From the NCBI RefSeq assembly GCF_002979655.1, contig NZ_PCPG01000004.1:1-64000 (forward strand): DNA of 64,000 nt. Reading direction: 5' to 3'. This document shows positions 1 to 10,821 of this stretch, in pieces. Made by a program: the position numbers and the translations under genes. Position 1 is the stretch's first letter; each line of letters begins with the position of its first letter. The stretch comes from Microbacterium sp. MYb45. GTDB lineage: Bacteria > Actinomycetota > Actinomycetes > Actinomycetales > Microbacteriaceae. Under the pieces are notes generated by a model. That model did no database searches. It saw only the letters and a list, made by a program, of their open reading frames with translations, and had not been told where the DNA came from.

Positions 1-195
1 TTGAGTTCTCAAGGATCGGATGCTCCCACGACCCAGCCATCACAGCCAGGCCCGCAGGGCAACTTCTCTATCTTACCCACCCTGTCCCGCTTGTCAAATC
101 GGCGCGCCGTGCAGATCAGAGATCCGCAGCGCAGCTGATGACAGCCGCAGAAGAGGTGGATTCCCTATCCTAGACGCAAGCGCCTGATCTCTCAA
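1..195 (-). promoter_or_regulatory. Tandem promoters and leader of an rRNA operon lying left of the window
   Basis: Read on the minus strand, two sigma70-type promoters lie in tandem. The distal one has -35 TTGAGA (195-190) and -10 TAGGAT (172-167) with 17 nt between; the proximal one has TTGACA (97-92) and TAAGAT (75-70) with 16 nt between. The stretch ends at the left edge with TTGAGAACTCAA (12-1), an element often found just before 16S rRNA in Actinobacteria. I infer an rRNA operon starting just outside and reading leftwards; no rRNA is visible. From 196 to 412 I see no gene, only an AT-rich block at 271-286. Confidence 0.5.
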
Positions 196-412
196 GTGAG
201 AGTGGATCGGGAGTGGTTCTCCGCTTGAGGGGGGTGAAGCTCTTGGCTCCTCCGCTTCCCTGTGGGGCGAACAAGTAATAAGTTACGTGGGTTCCGGGGT
301 TCTGGCAAATCGGGGCATACAGCCCGGGCGTGTCGTTCGAGCGTTCCGCGCGCTTTACGCCGGATCAGCCGCGGTTTCCGTTGCCGCGTGCCGCCGAGAG
401 TACGATCTGGCC

Positions 413-1756
413 ATGCTCCCACTCACCACTGACCCGGCTCCCAACCCGGGAGCTGCTCTGCTCGACCGTGTCAGGATTTTGCTCGATCTCCCCGCGGCAG
501 AGGGAACGACGGAAGCTCACGCCGCCGTCGCCCTGCCCTCTCGGCTCGCCACCGCGGAACTCGCCTGGGCCAGCGTCGCCTCTGCCCTGCTCGCCGCCGG
601 TCGCTCGCCCGCGCTCATCGACCCGCACCGTGTGGCCACCGCCTACCGGAGCGACCGCGTGCTCTCGATCGACGGCGTCGCTCCCTCGGTGTGGTCGCCC
701 TATTCGGGTTTCTGGCGGACTGCGGACGGATGGGTCAGGACCCATGGGAACTATCCGCATCACTCCGCCGCTCTGCGCACCGCACTCGCACTGCAGGATG
801 ACGCCGACGCCGATGCGGTCCGCGCCGCACTCGAGGAACGGACGACGGCTGACGCCGTCGCGGCGATCACTCGGCTCGGTGGTCTCGCCGTCGCCGTGTC
901 CGCCGAGGACCCCGCCGCTGATCGAGCCCTCCGTGCGGCTCCGCTTCTCGAGGTCCGACGCACCGCCGCCTCCGCACGTCGTCGCCCACGCGGCTCACGA
1001 GCGACGGCCGCGCAGGATGATCGCCACCCCCTCGCCGGTATGCGCGTGCTCGACCTCACCCGCGTTATCGCCGGTCCCGTCTGCACCCGCACGCTCGCTC
1101 TCCTCGGCGCCGACGTGCTGCGCATCGATCCGCCGCACCTGCCCGAACCCGAGTGGCAGCACCTCGACACCGGGCACGGCAAGCGCTCGGCACGGCTGGA
1201 TGCGCGCACCGCGCAGATGCACGACCTGCTCTCAGACGCCGATGCCGTGGTGCTCGGCTACCGTCCCGCCGCGCTGGACCGACTGGGACTTCATCCGAGT
1301 GTGCTCGCCGAACGGTATCCGGACCTTGTCGTCGCGCAACTGAGTGCCTGGGGCACGGAGCATCCCGATCGCGCCGGCTTCGACAGCCTCGTCCAGGCGG
1401 CATCCGGAATCGCGCTCATCGAGTCGCCGGACGGGGACCGCCCGGGCACGCTTCCCGCCCAGGCGCTCGACCACAGTGCCGGATATCTGCTCGCCGCCGC
1501 GGTGACGGCGCTGCTGCAACGCCGCACCGGCGAAGGCGGGTCCTGGTACACCGGCACCTCGCTCCGCCGCATCGCCGCCGAACTTCTCGGGATGCCGCGC
1601 AGCCGGGAGCCGGAAGGGGAGGTCGGGTTCGACGTCGGCCCGCACCTCGCGCGCTTCGAGGTCGACGGCAGGTCCCTCGTCACCTCGCGACCGGCTATGA
1701 CCGGTCTCGAGTTCGATGCCCCGCACCTCTGGGGGTCGGATCAGGCGATCTGGTGA
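413..1756 (+). CDS. Family III CoA-transferase (CaiB/BaiF), apparently permuted
   Basis: 447 aa. The family moves CoA between carboxylic acids or acts on acyl-CoA. The start is taken at ATG 413, where the protein begins MLPLTTDPAP; TACGAT at 400-405 could be a -10 for a leaderless mRNA. The signature that normally opens this family (MRVLDLTRVIAGP, then GADVLRIDPP) begins only near residue 210, followed by the usual middle part (AGFDSLVQAASGI, DHSAGYLLAAAV) to the C-terminus. The first ~200 residues (SPYSGFWRTADGWVRTH) resemble what is normally the C-terminal part. Substrate unknown. Its 3' end overlaps the convergent DUF4184 gene by 16 bp. Confidence 0.8.
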   Translation: MLPLTTDPAPNPGAALLDRVRILLDLPAAEGTTEAHAAVALPSRLATAELAWASVASALLAAGRSPALIDPHRVATAYRSDRVLSIDGVAPSVWSPYSGFWRTADGWVRTHGNYPHHSAALRTALALQDDADADAVRAALEERTTADAVAAITRLGGLAVAVSAEDPAADRALRAAPLLEVRRTAASARRRPRGSRATAAQDDRHPLAGMRVLDLTRVIAGPVCTRTLALLGADVLRIDPPHLPEPEWQHLDTGHGKRSARLDARTAQMHDLLSDADAVVLGYRPAALDRLGLHPSVLAERYPDLVVAQLSAWGTEHPDRAGFDSLVQAASGIALIESPDGDRPGTLPAQALDHSAGYLLAAAVTALLQRRTGEGGSWYTGTSLRRIAAELLGMPRSREPEGEVGFDVGPHLARFEVDGRSLVTSRPAMTGLEFDAPHLWGSDQAIW

Positions 1757-2535
1757 CGACGGCCGCGAACCGCCAGAACGACGCAGAGCACGAAGGTGAT
1801 CGCACCCCAGAGCGCACATGCCGGAGGCAGCACGCGATAGGCCAGATGCTGCACGGTGAACTCCGTGTCGATGGGACCGAACGCGATGATCCCCCAGACG
1901 AGCGCAGCGACCAGGATCACCGGAAGCGAGACCCACCACGCGATGCGCACCCCCTGCGGCAGCGACTGCGCGAAATCCGCGCGCGCTTCCCGTCGACGCA
2001 GCCAGAGCAGTGCCCAGACACCGATGATGAGCAGGCCGATCACACTCGACCCGTGCTGAAGCCACTTGAATCCGGGCAGCGGACCCCACATCGCGTCGAG
2101 ACCGGGGAGCAACTGCACGCCGGCACGACCTTCATGCGTGAAGAGATCCCAGAGGATGTGCGAGGCCACGCCGATCAGGAAAGACACCGCGAGGAGCACC
2201 GGATACCAGCGCTTCTCCCCCACGCCGACGGCTCGTCGTGCGGCTTCCGCACCGCCCTCGCGCCAGTCCTCCGGGAGCCGACGCGCCAGCCACAGCGGCG
2301 CGAGTTCCGGCACCGCGGGACGCAGGATCACGCGCCAGACGAGGAAGAGCACGAACGCGAGGAGTGCCGTCCACAGGATGTTGCCGAACGTGTGGGTGAA
2401 CGAGTAGTTCAGCCCGACACCCCGCACGAACAGCGGCAGATCCGGCGTCATGGCGCCGATCGCGATCGCCGCGGGCACCAACGGCGTTCGGATGAACGGC
2501 AGCGCGACGAGCGCGTGACTGGGAGTGAAAGGCAT
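1741..2535 (-). CDS. DUF4184 family integral membrane protein
   Basis: 264 aa. The N-terminus (MPFTPSHALVALPF, then MTPDLPLF) has the SH and PD residues typical of DUF4184 membrane proteins, which recall the metal-dependent membrane hydrolase-like YdjM/LrgB-neighbour families; the function is unknown. Several hydrophobic helices follow (about residues 20-35, 50-72, 130-150, 178-197, 205-225, 240-258). A charged stretch near residues 85-110 and a conserved-looking SHILWDLFTHEGR segment near 145 sit between helices. The gene lies downstream of tyrS on the same strand and converges on the CoA-transferase gene. Confidence 0.7.
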   Translation of the reverse strand: MPFTPSHALVALPFIRTPLVPAAIAIGAMTPDLPLFVRGVGLNYSFTHTFGNILWTALLAFVLFLVWRVILRPAVPELAPLWLARRLPEDWREGGAEAARRAVGVGEKRWYPVLLAVSFLIGVASHILWDLFTHEGRAGVQLLPGLDAMWGPLPGFKWLQHGSSVIGLLIIGVWALLWLRRREARADFAQSLPQGVRIAWWVSLPVILVAALVWGIIAFGPIDTEFTVQHLAYRVLPPACALWGAITFVLCVVLAVRGRRHQIA

Positions 2536-2563
2536 CCGGCTCTGCTATCCGAAGCGCGAAGGC

Positions 2564-3865
2564 TCAGCCGAGGAAGACGCCGGCAAGGGTCTTCTTGCCG
2601 CGACGGAGTACGGACACTCCCCCGGGAAGGGTGCCCTGGACCGCGGCAGTCTCGTCTTCGACGCGGTTGCCGTCGAGCGTGACACCGCCCTGCGCGATCG
2701 CACGCCTCGCCTCGGAGAGGCTGGCGACCAGCCCGGTCGCGACCAGCACGTCCACCACCGGGGTGCCGGTGGCGACGGTCGCATTCGGGAGCTCTTCCAG
2801 CGCGGTGCGGAGTGTCTGCGCGTCGAGCGCGGTCAGATCGCCCTGTCCGAACAGGGCCTCGGATGCCGCGATCACCGCCGCCGCCGCGTCGATGCCGTGC
2901 ACGGTCGCCACCACTTCGAGCGCGAGACGCTTCTGGGCGGCACGACGGAACGGCTCCGTCGTCACGAGTCCGGCGTACCCCTCGATCTCCGAGCGGCTCA
3001 GGAACGTGAAGACCTTCAGGCGGTCGACGACGTCGGAATCCGCGGTGCTCAGCCAGAACTGGTACATCCGGTACGGGCTGCACATCTCGGCGTCGAGCCA
3101 GATCGCATTGCCCTCGCTCTTGCCGAACTTCGTACCGTCACTGTTGGTGATCAGCGGAGTTCCGATCGCATGCACGGACGATCCCTCGGCGCGGCGGATC
3201 AGATCCGTCCCGCTGGTGAGGTTTCCCCACTGGTCGGACCCACCCGTCTGCAGCACGCAGTCGTACTGGCGGTACAGCTCGAGGAAGTCCATCCCCTGCA
3301 GGATCTGGTAGCTGAACTCGGTGTAGCTGATGCCCTCGTCGGAGTTCAGTCGCGCGGCAACCGCATCCTTCTTGAGCATCGTGCCGACGCGGTAGTACTT
3401 GCCGATCTCGCGGAGGAAGTCGATCGCGCTCAGCGGCGCGGTCCAGTCGAGGTTGTTCACGATGCGGGCGGCGTTTTCGCCCTCGAAACTGAGGTAGCGC
3501 TCGACCTGCGCACGCAGGCGTCCGACCCACTCCTCGACGGTCTCGCGGGTGTTCAGCGTTCGCTCGGCAGTCGGACGCGGATCGCCGATGAGTCCGGTGG
3601 ACCCGCCGACCAGACCGAGAGGCTTGTGCCCGGCGAGCTGGATGCGGCGCAGCGTCAGCAACTGCACGAGATTGCCCAGGTGCAGGCTCGGCGCCGTCGG
3701 ATCGAACCCGCAGTAATACGTGATGGGGTCTCCCGCGAGCAGGGCGCGCAGCGCCTCCTGGTCGGTGGACACCTGGACCAGGCCACGCCACACGAGTTCG
3801 TCCCACACGTTCTCGAACGCGGGGTCGATCGCCTGGGGTGCGGTCGTCAGATCGGGAGTTGACAC
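2564..3865 (-). CDS. tyrS: Tyrosyl-tRNA synthetase
   Basis: 433 aa from the GTG at 3865, which has GGAG a few bases upstream; a GTG at 3892 would add nine residues. The enzyme charges tRNA-Tyr with tyrosine in the cytoplasm. The class I signatures are clear: the HIGH-like HLGN in PSLHLGNLVQ near residue 63, and the KMSKS-equivalent KFGKS in DGTKFGKSEGN. The tyrosine pocket segment (GGSDQWGN) and a C-terminal S4-like RNA-binding domain (from about residue 365, ARRAIAQGGVTLDGNRV) are present. Length and order match bacterial TyrRS. No T-box-like leader was seen upstream; the next gene upstream ends at 3950 behind a terminator. Confidence 0.97.
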   Translation of the reverse strand: MSTPDLTTAPQAIDPAFENVWDELVWRGLVQVSTDQEALRALLAGDPITYYCGFDPTAPSLHLGNLVQLLTLRRIQLAGHKPLGLVGGSTGLIGDPRPTAERTLNTRETVEEWVGRLRAQVERYLSFEGENAARIVNNLDWTAPLSAIDFLREIGKYYRVGTMLKKDAVAARLNSDEGISYTEFSYQILQGMDFLELYRQYDCVLQTGGSDQWGNLTSGTDLIRRAEGSSVHAIGTPLITNSDGTKFGKSEGNAIWLDAEMCSPYRMYQFWLSTADSDVVDRLKVFTFLSRSEIEGYAGLVTTEPFRRAAQKRLALEVVATVHGIDAAAAVIAASEALFGQGDLTALDAQTLRTALEELPNATVATGTPVVDVLVATGLVASLSEARRAIAQGGVTLDGNRVEDETAAVQGTLPGGVSVLRRGKKTLAGVFLG

Positions 3866-3915
3866 GCGCTCCAGGCTATCAGCGCCGCGCACCGCCGAAT
3901 CGCCTCACGCCGGCT

Positions 3916-3941
3916 CGTCGAGGAGAGTGATCTCCTCGACG
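3916..3941 (-). terminator. Hairpin terminator after the SatD/membrane operon
   Basis: CGTCGAGGAGA and TCTCCTCGACG form a perfect 11-bp stem with a GTGA loop, 8 bp past the stop of the membrane gene and before tyrS. No long T-run follows, which is usual in this group. Confidence 0.7.
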
Positions 3942-3949
3942 GACAGGCG

Positions 3950-4777
3950 TCAGCTGTGTGCCGCCCACCAGACGAGGAAGGCGGCGCCGAGGGCGATGAC
4001 CCAGCTGACTAGGCTGCCCACGAGGAAGTACTCGGCTCTGGCGCCGGTCTCGCCGTCGCGGGAGATCTCCGGGAAGCGCACGATCCCCTTCGCCGCCAGC
4101 ATCGCCGCGAGGATCGGATATGCGGCGGCGAGCGTGAGGATCAAGACGAGGATGCGTTCGAGCGGACCGATCAGTCGCCCACCCTGGAAGCCGGCCCGCG
4201 GATCGGGGGCGGTCTCCCCCACAGGTATCGGGCCTGCTGTCGGTTCAGCGAGGGCCTGACGCGCCTCCTCGTCGTCTGGCGCGGCATCGGCGCCGGCGGC
4301 GGACTCGACGGCCCGTGCGGGCTCGGTGATCTGCTCCGCGGGGCGCCAGGTGTGCTCCCCATCGAGAGCGGCGCGCACCACGAGGTTCGCGGACTCGAGG
4401 AGGAACGCCGACACCCCGAGCACCAGGATCGCCAGGTCGAACGTGACCTCACCGAACGGCGAACGCAACTGCCACACCTCGCCGATGAGTCCGGCCTGGG
4501 CACGTGCTCCCATCGAGATCACGGCTCCGACGACGACGAGCGCGAGGACCACGGCGGGCCAGAACCCCGCGCGTGACGGTCGCCCGTCGGGCATGCACCA
4601 GACCCAGAGCGCGCCGGACACGAGCGCGGCGATCATGGGCAGGAGAGCATCGCTGACGCTGCCGAGCAGCAGCAGCACGATGGTCGCGGCCAGATATCCG
4701 ATCCACCGCCGTGGGACGAACTGCCGCACGAGGTCTGCGGCCCCGATGGCGAGCAGGATGAATCCGGCGACGATCAT
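3950..4777 (-). CDS. DUF3307-like membrane protein paired with SatD
   Basis: 275 aa integral membrane protein. About four N-terminal helices (residues 2-140), then a hydrophilic Glu/Ala/Pro-rich stretch (about 145-200), then a C-terminal pair of helices with the motif GPLERILVLIL, AAKGIVRFPE and ARAEYFLVGSL. That C-terminal pattern resembles DUF3307 proteins, which I recall as neighbours of SatD-family genes in other phyla. The start overlaps the satD-like stop by 4 bp (4774-4777), so the two are probably translated together. The molecular function is unknown; a membrane effector or transporter controlled by the SatD partner is an inference. Confidence 0.6.
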   Translation of the reverse strand: MIVAGFILLAIGAADLVRQFVPRRWIGYLAATIVLLLLGSVSDALLPMIAALVSGALWVWCMPDGRPSRAGFWPAVVLALVVVGAVISMGARAQAGLIGEVWQLRSPFGEVTFDLAILVLGVSAFLLESANLVVRAALDGEHTWRPAEQITEPARAVESAAGADAAPDDEEARQALAEPTAGPIPVGETAPDPRAGFQGGRLIGPLERILVLILTLAAAYPILAAMLAAKGIVRFPEISRDGETGARAEYFLVGSLVSWVIALGAAFLVWWAAHS

Positions 4778-5418
4778 GCCGACTCCCCTCTCAAAGCGTC
4801 GAGCCCCTCGATGAGCGCGGCGGATCCGGCGCGGCGCAGCGACTTCGAGACGCTCGGCTGGGAGATGCCCTCCTGGGCCGCGAGCTCCTGCTGTGAGCGG
4901 CCGACCAGGCGCCCGTATGTGAGTCGCCGCTCGCGCGCGCTCATCGCGCCCACGAGCTCGTCACGCGCGAGCAGGTAGGCATTGGAGACTGCGATCGTCG
5001 ACGCCATGACCTCATCCTGGCCCGGGGCTCCGACAATCCAGGTGCGCGTGCGCGGCACCGCACGCTGCTCACGGGAGTGCACGGTCTCGATCGCGGCCCG
5101 CGCGGCGTACCAGCCCGGCCCGTCGGCGAGCTCGCCGTGCACGGAGGCGACGGCGCGCACCTCCCCCACGCCGATGCCGAATCGGAAGGCGATCCCATCG
5201 GGCAGTCGCAGCTGGATGAGGAAGAGCGAGCTGAGCGCATCGCCGAGCTCCCGATAGACGCCCTGCTGCTCGTCCCCTACGGTGGGCGTCAACGGCTGCG
5301 CCGCCAGCGGGAGGTCGCTCTCGGCCTGCGCGATGGTCTCGTCCAGCACGCGCTGCGCGGCGCCGCGGTCCCCGAGTTCACGGGAGCCCACGATGTCTGC
5401 GATCACAGCGATGACCAT
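4774..5418 (-). CDS. SatD family protein with C-terminal helix-turn-helix
   Basis: 214 aa. The N-terminal part (MVIAVIADIVGSREL, later FRFGIGVGEVRAV) matches the SatD family, named after the sat operon of Streptococcus. The C-terminus carries a clear helix-turn-helix: RSQQELAAQEGISQPSVSK, about residues 170-190. It is first in a two-gene operon with the membrane protein (4-bp overlap). Two palindromes abut its start codon (5421-5444), and there is no Shine-Dalgarno, so a leaderless, self-repressed transcript is plausible. What it senses is unknown. Confidence 0.7.
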   Translation of the reverse strand: MVIAVIADIVGSRELGDRGAAQRVLDETIAQAESDLPLAAQPLTPTVGDEQQGVYRELGDALSSLFLIQLRLPDGIAFRFGIGVGEVRAVASVHGELADGPGWYAARAAIETVHSREQRAVPRTRTWIVGAPGQDEVMASTIAVSNAYLLARDELVGAMSARERRLTYGRLVGRSQQELAAQEGISQPSVSKSLRRAGSAALIEGLDALRGESA

Positions 5419-5420
5419 GC

Positions 5421-5444
5421 GATAACCTTATCAGGAATATTCCT
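5421..5444. promoter_or_regulatory. Two adjacent palindromes at the satD start (candidate operator)
   Basis: GATAACCTTATC (5421-5432; GATAA and TTATC arms) is followed directly by the perfect 12-bp palindrome AGGAATATTCCT (5433-5444). They lie 3 to 26 bp upstream of the satD-like ATG and before the divergent DUF1349 gene. The block is AT-rich in a GC-rich region. I infer an operator for the HTH-bearing SatD protein. Confidence 0.5.
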
Positions 5445-5478
5445 AGATATATGCACTATGTGGTTATGGATTGGAAAT

Positions 5479-6063
5479 ATGCCTGATTCGAGCATTCTTG
5501 CCTGGTCTGAGGGGACCTGGACCCACACCCCCGCCGCCGTGACCGACGCCGAGCACTTCGACGTCACTGCCATCGAAGGCAGCGACGCCTGGCGGCACAC
5601 CGCCTACGGGTTCGTGCACGACACCGAACACGCCCTGCTCGCACCGCTCGCCGTGGGCGAGGCGATGGAAGTGTCGTTCCGGGCGCCGTGGGACGGCCAG
5701 TTCGACCAGGCGGGCATCTTCGTGCGGATCGACGACGAGCACTGGGTGAAGACCGGCGTCGAGTACGCCGACGACCACCTCGGGCTCGGCGCCGTGGTCA
5801 CCGCCGGTGCGTCCGACTGGTCGGTCGGCTTCGTCGACGAGTGGCTCGAGAGCGAGATCACAGTGCGCGTGAGCCGCTGGGCGGACTCCGTGATCGTGCG
5901 GGCGCGCACCGCCGAGGAGCCGTGGCGGCTCGTGCGGGTCGCTCCGTTCGACGGCCAGGCAGCGGCATCCGCCGGGCCCTTCCTCGCCGCTCCCACGCGT
6001 GCAGGTCTCACCGTACGGTTCACCCGGTGGGCGCGGTCCGCGGCCGACGCCGAACTGCACTGA
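5479..6063 (+). CDS. DUF1349 domain protein (beta-sandwich, lectin/glucanase-like fold)
   Basis: 194 aa. The start at ATG 5479 (MPDSSILAW) is preferred because GGA lies upstream; an ATG at 5458 would add seven residues. DUF1349 proteins have a concanavalin-like sandwich fold; here the typical blocks are seen: WSEGTWTHTP, ITAIEGSDAWRHTAYGFVHD in part, QFDQAGIFVRIDDEHWVKTGVEY, and a C-terminal RLVRVAPF. No signal peptide, so it is probably cytoplasmic. A carbohydrate role is often assumed for the family but nothing here shows it. It diverges from the satD operon across only 60 bp. Confidence 0.75.
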   Translation: MPDSSILAWSEGTWTHTPAAVTDAEHFDVTAIEGSDAWRHTAYGFVHDTEHALLAPLAVGEAMEVSFRAPWDGQFDQAGIFVRIDDEHWVKTGVEYADDHLGLGAVVTAGASDWSVGFVDEWLESEITVRVSRWADSVIVRARTAEEPWRLVRVAPFDGQAAASAGPFLAAPTRAGLTVRFTRWARSAADAELH

Positions 6064-6097
6064 GCTCGCCGCCGTCTGCTCACCGAGCGTGACGCCG

Positions 6098-6158
6098 ACG
6101 ATTAGCCGTGGTCCCGACGTTTGACGGGAGAATCCCCGTCGATGCCACGGCGAATCGT
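6098..6158. repeat. Palindromic element, left of the AbiEi/DUF559 gene
   Basis: Arms ACGATTAGCCGTGG (6098-6111) and CCACGGCGAATCGT (6145-6158) are inverted copies with 13 of 14 matches. Inside lies a second hairpin, GACGGG (6123-6128) with CCCGTC (6135-6140). The outer arm motif recurs on the other side of the gene (7157-7236). It may also stop transcription of the DUF1349 gene. Confidence 0.6.
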
Positions 6159-6288
6159 CTGCGCGTCCGCTGATTGTCGCCACCAGGTCGCGGCCACCGC
6201 CTCTGCACGCGCTGTGGGAGGGACGAGCCATCCACATTCCTCGGCCGTGTGGTCTGACGCCGAGCGTCCGCTCCGGCATCGTGGCGTG

Positions 6289-7125
6289 ATGCTCTCCGCA
6301 ACAGACACGATCAGAGACCTCGGCGGAATCGTACGGGGGAAGCGACTGCAAACTCTCGGCTTTTCCCGGCAGGCCCTCGCCGCGCTGGTCACGCGCGGAG
6401 AGATCGAGCGCCTGCGGGACGGCGTCTTCGCGATCGGTCCGATGAGTGAGCAGACGCGATCGGCCATCGCGCACGGCGGCGCGCTCACCTGCGTCAGTGT
6501 GCTCCGCATGAGGGGAATCTGGGTCCTTCCCACCGAAGACGGCCCTCACGTCTGGCTCGGTCCGGATCAACATGCGCTGCGGCATCCGCACTGCGTGTGC
6601 GTCGCGCACTACTACCGCGGAGCCCCACCCCTGGGGGCGGCACCCGTCGAGATTGCACTGCTGCACCTGCGACGTTGCAGCGGCGACGAGGCGTTCTTCG
6701 CCGCCTACGAGTCGGCCTGGAGACTGGGGATCCTCTCCTCCGCAGCTCGATCGCGGATCAGAGCAGCGTTACCCCGCACCGCACGGTGGTTGGTCGAGCT
6801 GGCGCGGCCCGATGCCGACAGTGGCCTGGAATCACTCCTCCGCCTGCGGCTCCATCTCCTCGGCCTTCGACTGGACTGCCAGGTGATGGTCGACGGCGTG
6901 GGAAGAGTCGACTTCGTCATCGCGGGCCGAGTCATCCTCGAGGCTGACGGCGACGAAAATCACGCTTCGTCGACGCAACGCCATCGCGATCGCGTGCGAG
7001 ACGCCACGGCATCACGACTCGGATATGAGACACTCCGATTCGACTATGCCCAGATCATCCATGACTGGCCAGCGGTGCGCGCGTCTGTACTCGGCGCGCT
7101 CAGCCGGATGCCGGCGTCTCGGTGA
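6289..7125 (+). CDS. AbiEi-antitoxin-like N-terminus plus DUF559 (VSR-like nuclease fold) C-terminus
   Basis: 278 aa from ATG 6289 (MLSATDTIRDLGG); in-frame starts upstream to 6121 encode nothing family-like. Residues 1-50 form a winged-helix-like segment (QALAALVTRGEIERLRDGVFAI) of the kind found in AbiEi antitoxins. The C-terminus (about 195-278) looks like DUF559/VSR-type endonuclease-fold proteins: GVGRVDFVIAGRVILEADG, then QRHRDRVRDATASRLGYETLRF. The D and E-D of that motif are the likely metal ligands. No AbiEii toxin lies beside it. Such genes are common orphans in Microbacteriaceae; function unproven. It is bracketed by two related palindromic elements. Confidence 0.65.
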   Translation: MLSATDTIRDLGGIVRGKRLQTLGFSRQALAALVTRGEIERLRDGVFAIGPMSEQTRSAIAHGGALTCVSVLRMRGIWVLPTEDGPHVWLGPDQHALRHPHCVCVAHYYRGAPPLGAAPVEIALLHLRRCSGDEAFFAAYESAWRLGILSSAARSRIRAALPRTARWLVELARPDADSGLESLLRLRLHLLGLRLDCQVMVDGVGRVDFVIAGRVILEADGDENHASSTQRHRDRVRDATASRLGYETLRFDYAQIIHDWPAVRASVLGALSRMPASR

Positions 7126-7156
7126 GGTCATCGACAGGATGTGCGGCGCGAGGACG

Positions 7157-7236
7157 ACGATTCGCCGAGGGGATGACGATACACGGAGGGGTCCAAAGGA
7201 AACTTCCGTCGAATCGTCACACCGTCGGCGAATCGT
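7157..7236. repeat. Palindromic element, right of the AbiEi/DUF559 gene
   Basis: ACGATTCGCCGA (7157-7168) and TCGGCGAATCGT (7225-7236) are a perfect 12-bp inverted repeat. An inner copy CGAATCGTC (7210-7218) can pair instead with GACGATTCG (7156-7164), so two folds compete. The arms share the ACGATT-GCCG core of the element at 6098-6158. It also lies just past the argH stop and could end that operon. Confidence 0.6.
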
Positions 7237-7259
7237 AAGTCGTTCGGCGTGTGCGCCGG

Positions 7260-9615
<2,356 letters not shown>

Positions 9616-9619
<4 letters not shown>

Positions 9620-10821
9620 GCGGATACCTTTCCGGCAACAGAGGCCTGGACGTCGGCGAGGGAAGCCGTGAACAGCTCGCGGAACTCCGCGAGTTCGGCG
9701 TCGCCGATGGTGAGGGCGGGCGCGATGCGCACGGTCTCGGGGTTGGCGGCGTTGACGATGAGGCCGCGCTCCTGCGCAGCCGCGACCACCGCGCCGGCGA
9801 CCGGAGCGGTGAGCGCGACACCGACGAGCAGACCACGTCCGCGCACGCCCTCGATCAGCGGAGAGTCGATGCCGAGGAGGATCTCCCGCAGCTCCGCCCC
9901 ACGACGGGCCGCGTTCTCCACCAGGCCGGCGCTCTCGATCTCGGCGAGCACGGCGTCGGCGACAGCGGTCGCGAGCGGGTTTCCGCCGAAGGTCGAGCCG
10001 TGCGAGCCCGGGGTGAAGAGGGCGCTCGCGGCACCGTAGGTGACCAGAGCGCCGATCGGGAAGCCGCCGCCGATGCCCTTGGCGAGCGTGATCGCGTCGG
10101 GCGTGATGCCCTCGTGACTGAACCCGAACCACTCTCCCGTGCGGCCCGCACCCGTCTGGATCTCATCCACGATCAGCAGCGCGCCGTGAGCGAGGGTCAA
10201 CGAGCGCGCGGCGGAGAGGTAGCCCTCCGGCAGCTCGACGACGCCGGCCTCACCCTGGATGGGCTCGACGATGATGGCGGCGACGCGGTCGTCCATCGCC
10301 GCCTCGAGGGCCTCGATCGTGGCGGGGATGTGCTCCACACCGGCGGGCATCGGCTCGAACGGCGCGCGCATTGACGCCTTCGCGGTGAGCGCGAGGGACC
10401 CCATCGTGCGTCCGTGGAAGCCGTTCTCGAGCGCGAGGATGCGCGGCCGCTCGGCGCCACCGTGCAGGCGGGCGAGCTTGAAGGCGGCCTCGTTGGCCTC
10501 GGCGCCCGAGTTCGAGAAGAACACCCGCCCGTCGATACCGGCACCCGCGAGACGCTTGAGCCGTGCGGCGAGTGCGAGCTGGGGCGGAGTGGCGAAGTAG
10601 TTCGACACATGGGCGAGCGTGGCTGCCTGCGTCGAGACCGCCTCCACGAAGGCCGGGTGCGCATGCCCGAGAGAGGTCACCGCGATACCGGCGAGGAAGT
10701 CGAGGTGGCGTCGGCCGTCGGCATCCCACAGGTACGAGCCCTCGCCGCGGACCAGCATCGCGAGCCGGTCCCCTGCGTTGAGCACGAGATCGCGTGCCGC
10801 GTCGTCCTGCCAGACGGTCAT
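9616..10821 (-). CDS. argD: Acetylornithine aminotransferase
   Basis: 401 aa, class III PLP-dependent aminotransferase converting N-acetylglutamate semialdehyde to N-acetylornithine. Visible motifs are [18 protein letters not shown], the PLP-binding aspartate in [15 protein letters not shown], and the Schiff-base lysine in [12 protein letters not shown]. Length is normal. It overlaps argB by 4 bp upstream and argF by 4 bp downstream. Confidence 0.96.

Noticed and set aside
1153..2682. 509-codon plus-strand frame over the CoA-transferase/DUF4184 junction
   Set aside because: Product is Arg-rich without any motif, and both genes beneath it are recognisable.
2525..3862. 445-codon plus-strand frame opposite tyrS
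   Set aside because: Mirror of the strongly conserved tyrS frame, with Arg/His-rich, low-complexity product; a GC-bias artefact. The same goes for long frames opposite argH, argF, pheT, thiED, prfB, murI, ligD and the ABC genes.
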